Part shown: in pieces, positions 1-4,828 of the stretch
How the letters are laid out: each line of letters opens with the position of its first letter
Numbering within the stretch: the first letter of the stretch is position 1
From: Ectopseudomonas composti
Lineage (GTDB): Bacteria; Pseudomonadota; Gammaproteobacteria; Pseudomonadales; Pseudomonadaceae
Direction: 5' to 3'
DNA: 6,623 bases
Assembly: GCA_946886245.1 (NCBI GenBank)
Contig: CAMPIF010000247.1
Coordinates: forward strand, 1-6,623
The notes under the pieces: model-generated
What the model saw: only the letters and a program-made list of their open reading frames with translations
The model's database searches: none
What the model was told of the DNA's origin: nothing
Position numbers and translations under genes: made by a program

Positions 1-150
1 GACGGGCGCACTCTAGCCCGAGGGTTTCAGGATGGCAACCTACTGTGGCGTAGTTAGTGAGGTGTCGAGTCCGTCAACCTCGAGGCTTATGGGGTTGGAG
101 GGCAGAGATCTCACTCCAGGTATGGCTATTGGCATACAGCCTTGCCTCCG

Positions 151-186
151 TAATCAGCGAACCCGTCAGCTACGCGGGTAATCAGC
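151..186. repeat. 8-bp direct repeats flanking a short inverted repeat
   Basis: TAATCAGC occurs exactly at 151-158 and again at 179-186. Between them lies the inverted repeat ACCCG (161-165) / CGGGT (175-179) with a 9-base spacer. The group sits directly before the GGAGGAG ribosome site of the small broken gene, so it could be an operator or part of its 5' leader. The arms are short and chance is possible. Confidence 0.35.
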
Positions 187-190
187 CTCT

Positions 191-197
191 GGAGGAG
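191..197 (+). promoter_or_regulatory. Strong ribosome binding site of the small broken gene
   Basis: GGAGGAG lies six bases before the ATG at 204. It is the best Shine-Dalgarno sequence in the window. It fixes the start of the reading frame at 204 rather than at the upstream GTG at 57, and argues that this frame was once a translated gene. Confidence 0.7.
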
Positions 198-203
198 TAC
201 GCC

Positions 204-410
204 ATGTCTGCCAAGGAAGAGCAGTTGAAACAGTTGCTGGGTCTCATGGCTCGCAGCATGACCGAAATGACCGCGTCCGTAACCGCAATGGCCTTCGAAT
301 AACTGCGCAGCTAGGATGCAGCACGGCAGAGTTCAGCCAAGCGCATGAGCGAGCGCATGCAGGTCATCAATGAGGAGTTGGACCAGCAGTGGGAGTTGGT
401 CGCCAACTAA
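204..410 (+). pseudogene. Small helical hypothetical protein, broken by two in-frame stops
   Basis: The frame runs from ATG 204 to TAA 408-410, 68 codons, but is interrupted by TAA at 300-302 (codon 33) and TAG at 312-314 (codon 37). The frame stays coherent on both sides. The first part begins MSAKEEQLKQLLGLM and the part after the stops ends NEELDQQWELVAN; both are rich in Met, Gln and Glu and look helical, without membrane segments or cysteines. Each stop is one C-to-T transition from a glutamine codon (CAA, CAG), which would restore a continuous 68-residue protein. I do not recognise the family. What is seen is a strong ribosome site, one frame and two stops; that it is a decayed gene is inference. 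A 32-residue peptide could still be made. Stop-codon readthrough is possible but less likely with two stops four codons apart. Confidence 0.55.
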
Positions 411-507
411 CCAGCCAGCGTGATCAAAAAGTACTGGTTCAGAAATTGGATATCTGTTCGGTTAGCGCATCGGAGCTGAGTCGCTGCAGGAGTTCGAGGA
501 ACGGCGT

Positions 508-792
508 ATGAACTTGATCTATGTAGCTCGCGCCGTTAAGCACTTGAAGGCCTGGCGGCTGGTCGGACCACCGGCCAAGAATGCAGCTGTCCCGCGGGGT
601 TTGATAGCACTTCTCTCGCAGGCCGGGCCTGAGAGAGAAGAACGGCATGCACGATGGCTAGTCGACCCTGTAAACGGGCAGTCACGACAGAGCGCTCCCT
701 GCAAGGGGGATAGAGAGCAGCTAGCACGGATCCTCCCTCGCTACGCAGATTTTTCTTACGAAGCGGGTACAAGGCGGCTGAGGCGAGCCTGA
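508..792 (+). CDS. Doubtful orphan ORF, 94 codons
   Basis: The ORF opens with ATG at 508 and ends at TGA 790-792. A fair ribosome site, GAGGAA at 496-501, stands six bases upstream. The product would be a basic 94-residue protein starting MNLIYVARAVKHLKAW, with no signal peptide, membrane helix or domain that I recognise. Against it being real, codon use is unlike the neighbouring genes, with AGA, AGG, ATA, CTA and CGA all present in a genome that otherwise avoids them, and a 14-bp inverted repeat lies inside. Competing ORFs of similar size occupy the opposite strand. It may be horizontally acquired, a gene fragment or chance. Function unknown. Confidence 0.2.
   Translation: MNLIYVARAVKHLKAWRLVGPPAKNAAVPRGLIALLSQAGPEREERHARWLVDPVNGQSRQSAPCKGDREQLARILPRYADFSYEAGTRRLRRA
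560..570. repeat. Short palindrome TGGTC-G-GACCA
   Basis: Perfect 5-bp arms around a single central base. It lies 40 bases before the longer hairpin at 610-640. It is short and inside a doubtful ORF, so it may be chance. Confidence 0.3.
610..640. repeat. 14-bp inverted repeat, possible RNA hairpin
   Basis: CTTCTCTCGCAGGC (610-623) faces GCCTGAGAGAGAAG (627-640) across a three-base loop (CGG). Thirteen of fourteen positions pair, the exception being G618 against A632. No T-run follows on either strand, so it is not a typical intrinsic terminator. It is the strongest inverted repeat in the left third of the window and lies in a region without a supported gene, so a small structured RNA or a repetitive extragenic element is possible. 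Confidence 0.55.
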
Positions 793-896
793 TTTGTACA
801 AACGATGGATGTGGCGATCACCTGGCTGATACGCCGCTCTGTAGAAGTCACCACGGGGCCGTCTGGTGCCTCTATCGACGGCGGGCTCTGGTCAGA

Positions 897-912
897 ACGT
901 TCAGACGTTCAG
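897..912. repeat. Perfect tandem duplication of ACGTTCAG
   Basis: ACGTTCAG at 897-904 is repeated at once at 905-912. The second copy covers the TGA stop (909-911, read leftward) of the GlxA-type regulator. This looks like a small slippage duplication at the 3' end of that gene and has no evident function. Confidence 0.5.
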
Positions 913-1859
913 CCATGGCTATTGGCCGTTTCGTAAAACTCATCTCTCATCAGTTGCGGCGGCTTGCCATAGGCGCGTAGAAACGCCTGGCGCATACGTT
1001 CGCGGTCGCCGAAACCGGTTTCGCGGGCGATCACTTCTACGGGGTGACGGCTCGTTTCCATCATGACGCGCGCGGCCTCCAATCGCAGGCTTTCGACTGC
1101 TTTCGCCGGCGTTTTCCCGGTTTCCTCGCGGAACACCCGGCTGAACTGGCGCGGGCTGAGTCGCGCAACATCTGCCAGTGCCTCGACCGAGAGATCACTG
1201 CGCAGGTTTTCGCGCGCATAGGCCATTGCCAGTTGCACGCGGTCGGATTTCGGGTCTATCTCCAGCAGCGCCGAAAGCTGTGATTGCTCGGCGCCTCTGC
1301 GCTGGGCGATGACCAGTTTGCGGGCTACGCGGCGGGCCAGGTCAGGGCCCAGGTCGTTCTCCACCATGGCCAGGGCAAGATCCACTCCGGCACTCATGCC
1401 TGCCCCCGTCCAGATCTGCCCGTCGACCACGAACAGCCGGTCATCATCGATTCTGACGGTGGGGTGACGTTTCTTGAACTCGGGCACGTGCAACCAATGA
1501 GTGGTGACCCGCTTGCCCTCCAACAGGCCGGCTTCTGCGAGCACGAAGACACCGGTACACAGTGATGCAATACGCCGCGATTGTGAGCTGGCGCTGGACA
1601 GGCAGGTCAGCAGCTCCGGGCTGGGTTCACCCAACTCCAGGTAGCCGCTGACGATGATGGTGTCATAGCCAGCCAGGCCGAGCGCCTCGGTATTGACCGA
1701 GAAGCCCTGAGACGACACCACGGTTCCACCTGCCTCCGATACCAGGGTGAATCCGTAGACCGGCTCGCCATGCAGAAGGTTGGCGCACTCGAAAACGGAA
1801 CCGACCGACAGGCTCAGCGCCTGGAATTGCGGGTAGACCACCAGCGCCACGGTATGCAT
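909..1859 (-). CDS. GlxA-type AraC regulator with DJ-1/PfpI domain
   Basis: A 316-residue cytoplasmic DNA-binding regulator of normal length for the GlxA family. Residues 1-170 form a DJ-1/PfpI (class I glutamine amidotransferase-like) domain, with the nucleophile-elbow motif SLCTG placing Cys101 and the family hallmark TTHW at 119-122. Residues about 223-302 form the AraC/XylS double helix-turn-helix, seen in LSVEALADVARLSPRQFSRV and the later ARETGFGDRERMRQAF. In this family the DJ-1 domain is thought to sense a ligand rather than catalyse; the ligand here is unknown. The start at 1859 is supported by AGGAAA (plus-strand 1866-1871) six bases upstream. It is transcribed divergently from nemR and shares its 172-base control region. 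Known relatives often govern catabolism of amino acids or betaines, so a link to the carbonyl-stress genes next door rests on position only. Confidence 0.93.
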   Translation of the reverse strand: MHTVALVVYPQFQALSLSVGSVFECANLLHGEPVYGFTLVSEAGGTVVSSQGFSVNTEALGLAGYDTIIVSGYLELGEPSPELLTCLSSASSQSRRIASLCTGVFVLAEAGLLEGKRVTTHWLHVPEFKKRHPTVRIDDDRLFVVDGQIWTGAGMSAGVDLALAMVENDLGPDLARRVARKLVIAQRRGAEQSQLSALLEIDPKSDRVQLAMAYARENLRSDLSVEALADVARLSPRQFSRVFREETGKTPAKAVESLRLEAARVMMETSRHPVEVIARETGFGDRERMRQAFLRAYGKPPQLMRDEFYETANSHG

Positions 1860-1889
1860 CGATCATTTCCTTTCTGCGGGCATGCGTCG

Positions 1890-1918
1890 ATTGTCGGAGG
1901 GCTAGGTGGTTTGCGCAA
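1890..1918 (-). promoter_or_regulatory. Candidate promoter of the GlxA-type regulator gene
   Basis: Read on the minus strand, TTGCGC (plus-strand 1913-1918) is followed after exactly 17 bases by GACAAT (1890-1895), about 30 bases before the start codon. The match is 3 of 6 for the -35 and 4 of 6 for the -10. The -35 overlaps the perfect palindrome TTGCGCAA (1911-1918). Weak on sequence, good on position. Confidence 0.35.
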
Positions 1919-1933
1919 TCGGCTCGCGGTGCA

Positions 1934-1959
1934 TGTCCGAAATCCTTGCGGATATGACA
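1934..1959. promoter_or_regulatory. Interrupted palindrome, candidate regulator site
   Basis: TGTC (1934-1937), ATCC (1942-1945), GGAT (1950-1953) and GACA (1956-1959) make a two-block inverted repeat with slightly unequal spacers. TGTCGG also stands at 1892-1897 and 1967-1972, and TGTCCG at 1934-1939. TGTCG-like half-sites are typical of several Pseudomonas AraC regulators with a DJ-1 domain, as far as I recall. The site lies between the two divergent genes and just upstream of the nemR -35, so it is a candidate binding site for the GlxA-type protein. This is inference. Confidence 0.35.
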
Positions 1960-1988
1960 TTGCTGCTGTCGGTAGCGATTCCTAACAT
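1960..1988 (+). promoter_or_regulatory. Candidate nemR promoter
   Basis: TTGCTG at 1960-1965 and TAACAT at 1983-1988 are separated by exactly 17 bases. They match the sigma-70 -35 in 3 and the -10 in 4 of 6 positions. Transcription would start near 1995, placing the TAGAC/GTCTA palindrome at roughly +7 to +21, where a bound repressor would block initiation. Confidence 0.45.
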
Positions 1989-2001
1989 GGCCCCAACGAA
2001 C

Positions 2002-2016
2002 TAGACGACTGGTCTA
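2002..2016. promoter_or_regulatory. Palindromic operator, probable NemR box
   Basis: TAGAC (2002-2006) and GTCTA (2012-2016) are perfect inverted half-sites with a 5-base spacer, 15 bases before the nemR start and just after its candidate promoter. TetR repressors usually bind such palindromes in their own promoter, and the half-site resembles the NemR-type operator (TAGACC-like) as I remember it. No second copy with both half-sites is seen in the window, so one site would control nemR and whatever is transcribed with it. Confidence 0.6.
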
Positions 2017-2031
2017 CTGAGACAGGCAGCC

Positions 2032-2625
2032 ATGACAACCACTGACAGCAACCAGACCCGGCAGCGCATCTTCGACGCCGCCCAATCGATCATCGCCCGC
2101 AAAGGTTTCTCTGCTGTTGGGCTCAATGAGGTGCTGAATGCCGCGGGCGTGCCGAAGGGTTCCTTCTATCACTACTTCGCTTCGAAGGACGCGTTCGGCA
2201 CGGCGCTGCTGGAGCACTACTTCGAGACCTATTTGGCTGACATGGATCGTATTTTTCAGGACCCGGCAATCAGCGCCCATGACGCGCTGATGCGTTACTG
2301 GCAACTGTGGATCTCCAACCAGAGCAGTCAGGTTGAGTGCGGTAAATGCCTGGCCGTGAAGCTGGGCGCTGAAGTCGCCGATCTTTCCGAACCGATGCGC
2401 CTGGCACTTGAGCGCGGTACCGCGCAGATCGTCGAGCGGCTGGAGGCTGCGATCAGCAAAGGTGTGGAGGAGGGCACGCTCACCATCGTTGCTACGCCCG
2501 CTCAGTTGGCACTGAGGCTCTATGCGATGTGGTTGGGGGCCAGTGTGATGACCAAGATCACCCGTACGGCCCATGCGTTCGAAGAGGCCCTGCTGCAGAC
2601 ACGAAGTCTTCTCGATAACCAGTGA
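2032..2625 (+). CDS. nemR: NemR-type TetR repressor with redox-switch residues
   Basis: A 197-residue TetR-family repressor. Residues about 9-55 are the DNA-binding domain, with the helix-turn-helix in GLNEVLNAAGVPKGSFYHYF. The remainder is the helical ligand and dimer domain. It aligns with E. coli NemR almost without gaps. NemR represses the N-ethylmaleimide reductase and glyoxalase I genes and is released by hypochlorous acid, quinones and methylglyoxal, through Cys106 and Lys175 in the hypochlorous acid case. Both residues are present here at the same numbers (CLAVKL for Cys106, MTKITR for Lys175), which also supports the start at 2032, whose ribosome site (AGG at 2024-2026) is weak. Odd: position 103, serine in E. 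coli NemR, is cysteine here, giving Cys-Gly-Lys-Cys; these are the only cysteines. It leads a group with a DJ-1 protein 59 bases on and an ene-reductase beyond. Target assignment is inference. Confidence 0.92.
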   Translation: MTTTDSNQTRQRIFDAAQSIIARKGFSAVGLNEVLNAAGVPKGSFYHYFASKDAFGTALLEHYFETYLADMDRIFQDPAISAHDALMRYWQLWISNQSSQVECGKCLAVKLGAEVADLSEPMRLALERGTAQIVERLEAAISKGVEEGTLTIVATPAQLALRLYAMWLGASVMTKITRTAHAFEEALLQTRSLLDNQ

Positions 2626-2671
2626 ACCCATGACCGGCAAGGGTCGGTCGAAACCAATGCAATGCTCAATA

Positions 2672-2676
2672 TGAGG
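2672..2676 (+). promoter_or_regulatory. Ribosome site deciding the start of the DJ-1 gene
   Basis: TGAGG at 2672-2676 lies only two bases before the ATG at 2679 but eight before the in-frame ATG at 2685. Normal spacing favours 2685, giving a product that begins MNVLMVLTSHDKLG, as is usual in this family, without two extra residues. Confidence 0.6.
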
Positions 2677-2684
2677 CAATGATC

Positions 2685-3362
2685 ATGAACGTTCTGATGG
2701 TACTGACATCCCACGACAAGCTGGGTAATACCGGCAAGAAAACCGGCTTCTGGCTAGAAGAGTTCGCCGCCCCTTACTACGTCTTCAAGGACGCCGGTGC
2801 CGACATCGTGCTGGCCTCGCCAGCCGGTGGCCAACCCCCTCTGGACCCCAAGAGTGATCTGCCGGACTTCCAGACCGAGGCGACCCACCGTTTCGCTGCC
2901 GATCCGGCCGCGCAGCAAGCCCTGGCCAGCACGCTGAAACTCAGTGAGGTGAAGGCTGAGGATTTCGACACGGTGTTCTACCCGGGCGGCCATGGCCCTC
3001 TGTGGGACCTGGCCGAGTCGGCCACCTCCATCGCGCTGATCGAAAGCTTCGAGCGCGCCGGCAAGCCAATCGGCTTCGTCTGCCATGCTCCGGGCGTGCT
3101 GCGTCACGTCAAGGCTGCGGATGGCGAGCCGCTGGTCAAGGGTCGCCGGGTGACGGGTTTCACCAACAGCGAAGAGGCCGCTGTCGAGCTGACCGACGTG
3201 GTGCCTTTCCTCATCGAGGACGAGTTCCAGGCACTTGGCGCGCACTATGAAAAAGCCGGCGACTGGCAGCCGTTCACCGTCGTCGACGGGCGCTTGGTCA
3301 CCGGTCAGAACCCCGCCAGCTCAGAGTCCGCGGCCAGCGCCTTGCTCAAACTGCTGGCTTGA
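2685..3362 (+). CDS. DJ-1/PfpI-family protein, Hsp31-like
   Basis: A 225-residue single-domain cytoplasmic protein of the class I glutamine amidotransferase-like fold. Numbered from the preferred start, the nucleophile elbow FVCHAPG supplies Cys133 and His134, GFTNSEE supplies the likely triad acid Glu164, and WLEEFAAPY holds the conserved Glu25/Glu26. The order and the motifs SxxD, YPGGHGPLWD and DGRLVTGQNPAS match yeast Hsp31 as I recall it. Hsp31-type proteins convert methylglyoxal to lactate without cofactor, or act as chaperones or deglycases; which applies here cannot be read from sequence. It follows nemR by 59 bases with no obvious terminator between, so co-transcription and repression by NemR are likely. 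An in-frame ATG at 2679 would add two residues. Annotation systems may simply call it a type 1 glutamine amidotransferase-like protein, but no glutaminase role is implied. Confidence 0.92.
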   Translation: MNVLMVLTSHDKLGNTGKKTGFWLEEFAAPYYVFKDAGADIVLASPAGGQPPLDPKSDLPDFQTEATHRFAADPAAQQALASTLKLSEVKAEDFDTVFYPGGHGPLWDLAESATSIALIESFERAGKPIGFVCHAPGVLRHVKAADGEPLVKGRRVTGFTNSEEAAVELTDVVPFLIEDEFQALGAHYEKAGDWQPFTVVDGRLVTGQNPASSESAASALLKLLA

Positions 3363-3377
3363 TTCGCGCAATCTGCA

Positions 3378-3393
3378 GGGTTCAGACGAACCC
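3378..3393 (+). repeat. Perfect 6-bp hairpin after the DJ-1 gene
   Basis: GGGTTC (3378-3383) and GAACCC (3388-3393) around the four-base loop AGAC, 16 bases after the stop codon. No T-run follows. It is the first of five inverted repeats before the ene-reductase gene and could protect or end the upstream message, but is not a standard intrinsic terminator. Confidence 0.45.
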
Positions 3394-3404
3394 GTGCAAG
3401 TAAT

Positions 3405-3429
3405 GAGCGGGCGCACTGTGCGTCCGCTC
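3405..3429 (+). repeat. 11-bp GC-rich hairpin without T-tract
   Basis: GAGCGGGCGCA (3405-3415) pairs with TGCGTCCGCTC (3419-3429) around CTG, with a single G-T wobble. It is the most stable-looking hairpin of this intergenic region. What follows is TGAGCGCC, so Rho-independent termination is doubtful. Partial termination or RNA stabilisation between the two genes is possible. Confidence 0.5.
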
Positions 3430-3470
3430 TGAGCGCCTGCGATTGCATTGGATCACGAAGTAACGCCTGA

Positions 3471-3496
3471 GCGGTCTCTCTACTCCGAGAGGTCGC
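3471..3496 (+). repeat. 10-bp hairpin with two wobble pairs
   Basis: GCGGTCTCTC (3471-3480) pairs with GAGAGGTCGC (3487-3496) around a six-base loop. Two adjacent positions are G-T and T-G wobbles, so the structure is favoured in RNA of this sense rather than as a DNA palindrome. It runs directly into the C7A6 tract. Confidence 0.45.
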
Positions 3497-3508
3497 CCCC
3501 CCAAAAAA
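3496..3508 (+). repeat. C7A6 homopolymer tract
   Basis: Seven C residues (3496-3502) followed by six A residues (3503-3508), in the leader 88 bases before the ene-reductase start. It is the longest pair of homopolymers in the window. Such runs slip during replication. Here slippage would alter the leader, not a reading frame. Confidence 0.5.
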
Positions 3509-3521
3509 TCATCGAGCCGTT

Positions 3522-3574
3522 GGGCGCCAGGTGCGTCCATTCGCGCCCGTGCGCCTGTCGATAGGTGCAGGCGC
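3522..3574 (+). repeat. Two adjoining inverted repeats in the ene-reductase leader
   Basis: GGGCGC (3522-3527) pairs with GCGCCC (3543-3548), and GCGCCTG (3551-3557) pairs with CAGGCGC (3568-3574) around a ten-base loop. Both are perfect. GGCGCC also occurs in both, so alternative pairings are possible. The second ends nine bases before the AGGA ribosome site, close enough to affect translation or to serve as a protein-binding palindrome. No known riboswitch is recognised. Confidence 0.4.
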
Positions 3575-3595
3575 CTGAACAACAGGATAGAAATC

Positions 3596-4720
3596 ATGAA
3601 ACACGCTGCTCTGTTTACCCCCACCGACATGGGGCGTATCACTCTCAAGAACCGCATCGTGCTGCCGCCGTTGACTCGTCAGCGCAGTGCCCAGCCAGGC
3701 GATGTCGCGACTGATCTGATGGCCACTTATTACCGTCAGCGTGCCGGTGCCGGTTTCATGGTCAGTGAGGGCACCCAGATCGAACCGCGTGGCCAGGGTT
3801 ATGCCTGGACGCCCGGCATCTACAGCCCGGCTCAGATCGATGGCTGGCGCAAGGTGACCGAAGCGGTGCATGCCGAAGGTGGCGTGATCTTCGCCCAGCT
3901 CTGGCACGTCGGTCGCGTGTCCCATAGCGCGCTTCAGCCTGATGGGCAGGCGCCCGTGGCGCCATCCGCAATTCAGGTGCAGAAGGTCAAGGCGTTCATT
4001 CAGACCGGCCCTGGTGTCGGCGAGCTGGTTCAGCCGTCGCTTCCGCGTGCACTGGAGTTGGCTGAAATCCGCGATCTGGTCGGGCAGTACGCCCAGGCGG
4101 CACGCAATGCCATCGACGCCGGTTTCGATGGCGTGGAGATTCACGCAGCCAACGGCTATCTGGTCAACCAGTTCATCTCCGCACATTCCAACCAGCGCGA
4201 TGATGCTTACGGTGGCTCGCTGGAGAACCGCCTGCGCTTTTTGCGCGAGATCGTCGAGGCCGTGGCCGCTGCCGTAGGCGCGGATCGCCTTGGTGTGCGC
4301 TTCACCCCGTTGTTCACCGGCACCGATCAGGACCGGGTGTACATCGGTCTGGTCGAAGAGGACCCGCACACCACCTATATCGAAGCCATCAAGGTGCTGG
4401 AGGCAGCCGGAGTGGCCTATGTGTCGATCGCCGAGGCCGACTGGGACAACGCGCCGGACCTGCCCGAGAGCTTCCGCCGCGACGTACGCGCGAACTTCAG
4501 CGGGAAGATTCTCTACGCCGGTCGTTATACCGCCGAGCGTGGTGAGCGGCTGATCGAGGCCGGGCTGGCCGACCTGATCGCATTCGGTCGTCCCTTCATC
4601 GCCAACCCCGATCTGCCTGCACGCATCGCCAATGGCTGGCCGCTCAACCCACTGGATCCTGCCACTGTCTATGGTGGCACGGAGAAGGGCCTGACGGACT
4701 ACCCGAGCTACTCGGACTGA
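3596..4720 (+). CDS. nemA: Old Yellow Enzyme-family alkene reductase
   Basis: A 374-residue FMN-dependent TIM-barrel oxidoreductase that reduces activated C=C bonds (enones, quinones, maleimides, sometimes nitro compounds) with NAD(P)H in the cytoplasm. Visible family features: PPLTR at 24-28 (the FMN-contacting threonine), QLWHVGR at 101-107, HAANGYLVNQF at 183-193 with His183/Asn186 binding substrate and Tyr188 as proton donor, the SNQRDDAYGGSLENR block at 198-212, and AFGRPFIANPDL at 329-340 binding FMN phosphate. The length is typical of the classical class. The His/Asn pair is that of yeast OYE1, morphinone reductase and XenB, whereas E. coli NemA-type enzymes as I recall use His/His. 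The symbol therefore rests on the nemR context and the exact substrate is open. AGGA at 3584-3587 lies eight bases before the start. It stands 233 bases after the DJ-1 gene, and may share its transcript or have its own promoter. Confidence 0.94.
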   Translation: MKHAALFTPTDMGRITLKNRIVLPPLTRQRSAQPGDVATDLMATYYRQRAGAGFMVSEGTQIEPRGQGYAWTPGIYSPAQIDGWRKVTEAVHAEGGVIFAQLWHVGRVSHSALQPDGQAPVAPSAIQVQKVKAFIQTGPGVGELVQPSLPRALELAEIRDLVGQYAQAARNAIDAGFDGVEIHAANGYLVNQFISAHSNQRDDAYGGSLENRLRFLREIVEAVAAAVGADRLGVRFTPLFTGTDQDRVYIGLVEEDPHTTYIEAIKVLEAAGVAYVSIAEADWDNAPDLPESFRRDVRANFSGKILYAGRYTAERGERLIEAGLADLIAFGRPFIANPDLPARIANGWPLNPLDPATVYGGTEKGLTDYPSYSD

Positions 4721-4828
4721 CCTTCACATCTGGCGGCGTGGCCTCGATGCGAATGTACGAGGACACGCCTGCGTATCTTGGCTGGCTGCGGGGGCCGTGT
4801 TCCGTCAGTGGCAGCAGTGATCCTGTGT
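4721..4828. other. Spacer between ene-reductase and dehydrogenase stub
   Basis: No gene, hairpin plus T-run or promoter is seen. The bases may be scrambled remains of the deleted dehydrogenase, but no frame shows its motifs. Confidence 0.4.

Larger units (their letters stand above)
1..203. other. Left-edge non-coding stretch
   Basis: No convincing gene is seen here. The plus frame starting at base 1 stays open only to a TAG at 55-57 (18 codons), so it could be the tail of a gene lying outside the window, but those residues match nothing I recognise. A GTG-started reading of the small gene further right would begin at 57, but the strong ribosome site at 191-197 points to a start at 204 instead. 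The last 50 bases hold a direct repeat flanking a short inverted repeat, listed separately. Confidence 0.5.
411..908. other. Gene-poor stretch between broken gene and glxA-like gene
   Basis: Nearly 500 bases without a gene I can firmly support. It holds one doubtful ORF (508-792), a small palindrome (560-570), a 14-bp inverted repeat (610-640) and an 8-bp tandem duplication touching the stop codon of the next gene. All six frames are broken often and short ORFs exist on both strands without recognisable domains. No tRNA, CRISPR repeat, insertion-sequence end or rRNA is apparent. I see no hairpin followed by a T-tract that would terminate the leftward gene. The mix of rare Arg, Leu and Ile codons differs from the genes further right, so this is either non-coding or decayed foreign DNA. 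Confidence 0.5.

Noticed and set aside
1..20. CGGGC/GCCCG hairpin at the left edge
   Set aside because: Five-bp stem with an eight-base loop and no T-run; expected by chance in GC-rich DNA.
57..302. GTG-started 81-residue reading of the small left-hand gene
   Set aside because: The strong ribosome site at 191-197 fits ATG 204. The upstream extension is Cys/Trp/Arg-rich and unlike the rest.
535..541. GTTAAGC resembling an integron attC core site
   Set aside because: No matching inverse core (RYYYAAC) at a suitable distance and no integrase or cassette structure.
2014..2679. 221-residue ORF on the minus strand
   Set aside because: It lies wholly opposite nemR, which has clear family motifs. 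It is the usual antisense shadow of a GC-rich gene.
3503..3527. Intrinsic terminator for a leftward transcript (T6 on the minus strand after a stem)
   Set aside because: The T-run is 13 bases from the stem at 3522 and there is no leftward gene to terminate.
3509..4369. 286-residue ORF on the minus strand
   Set aside because: Antisense to the ene-reductase, with no recognisable domain.
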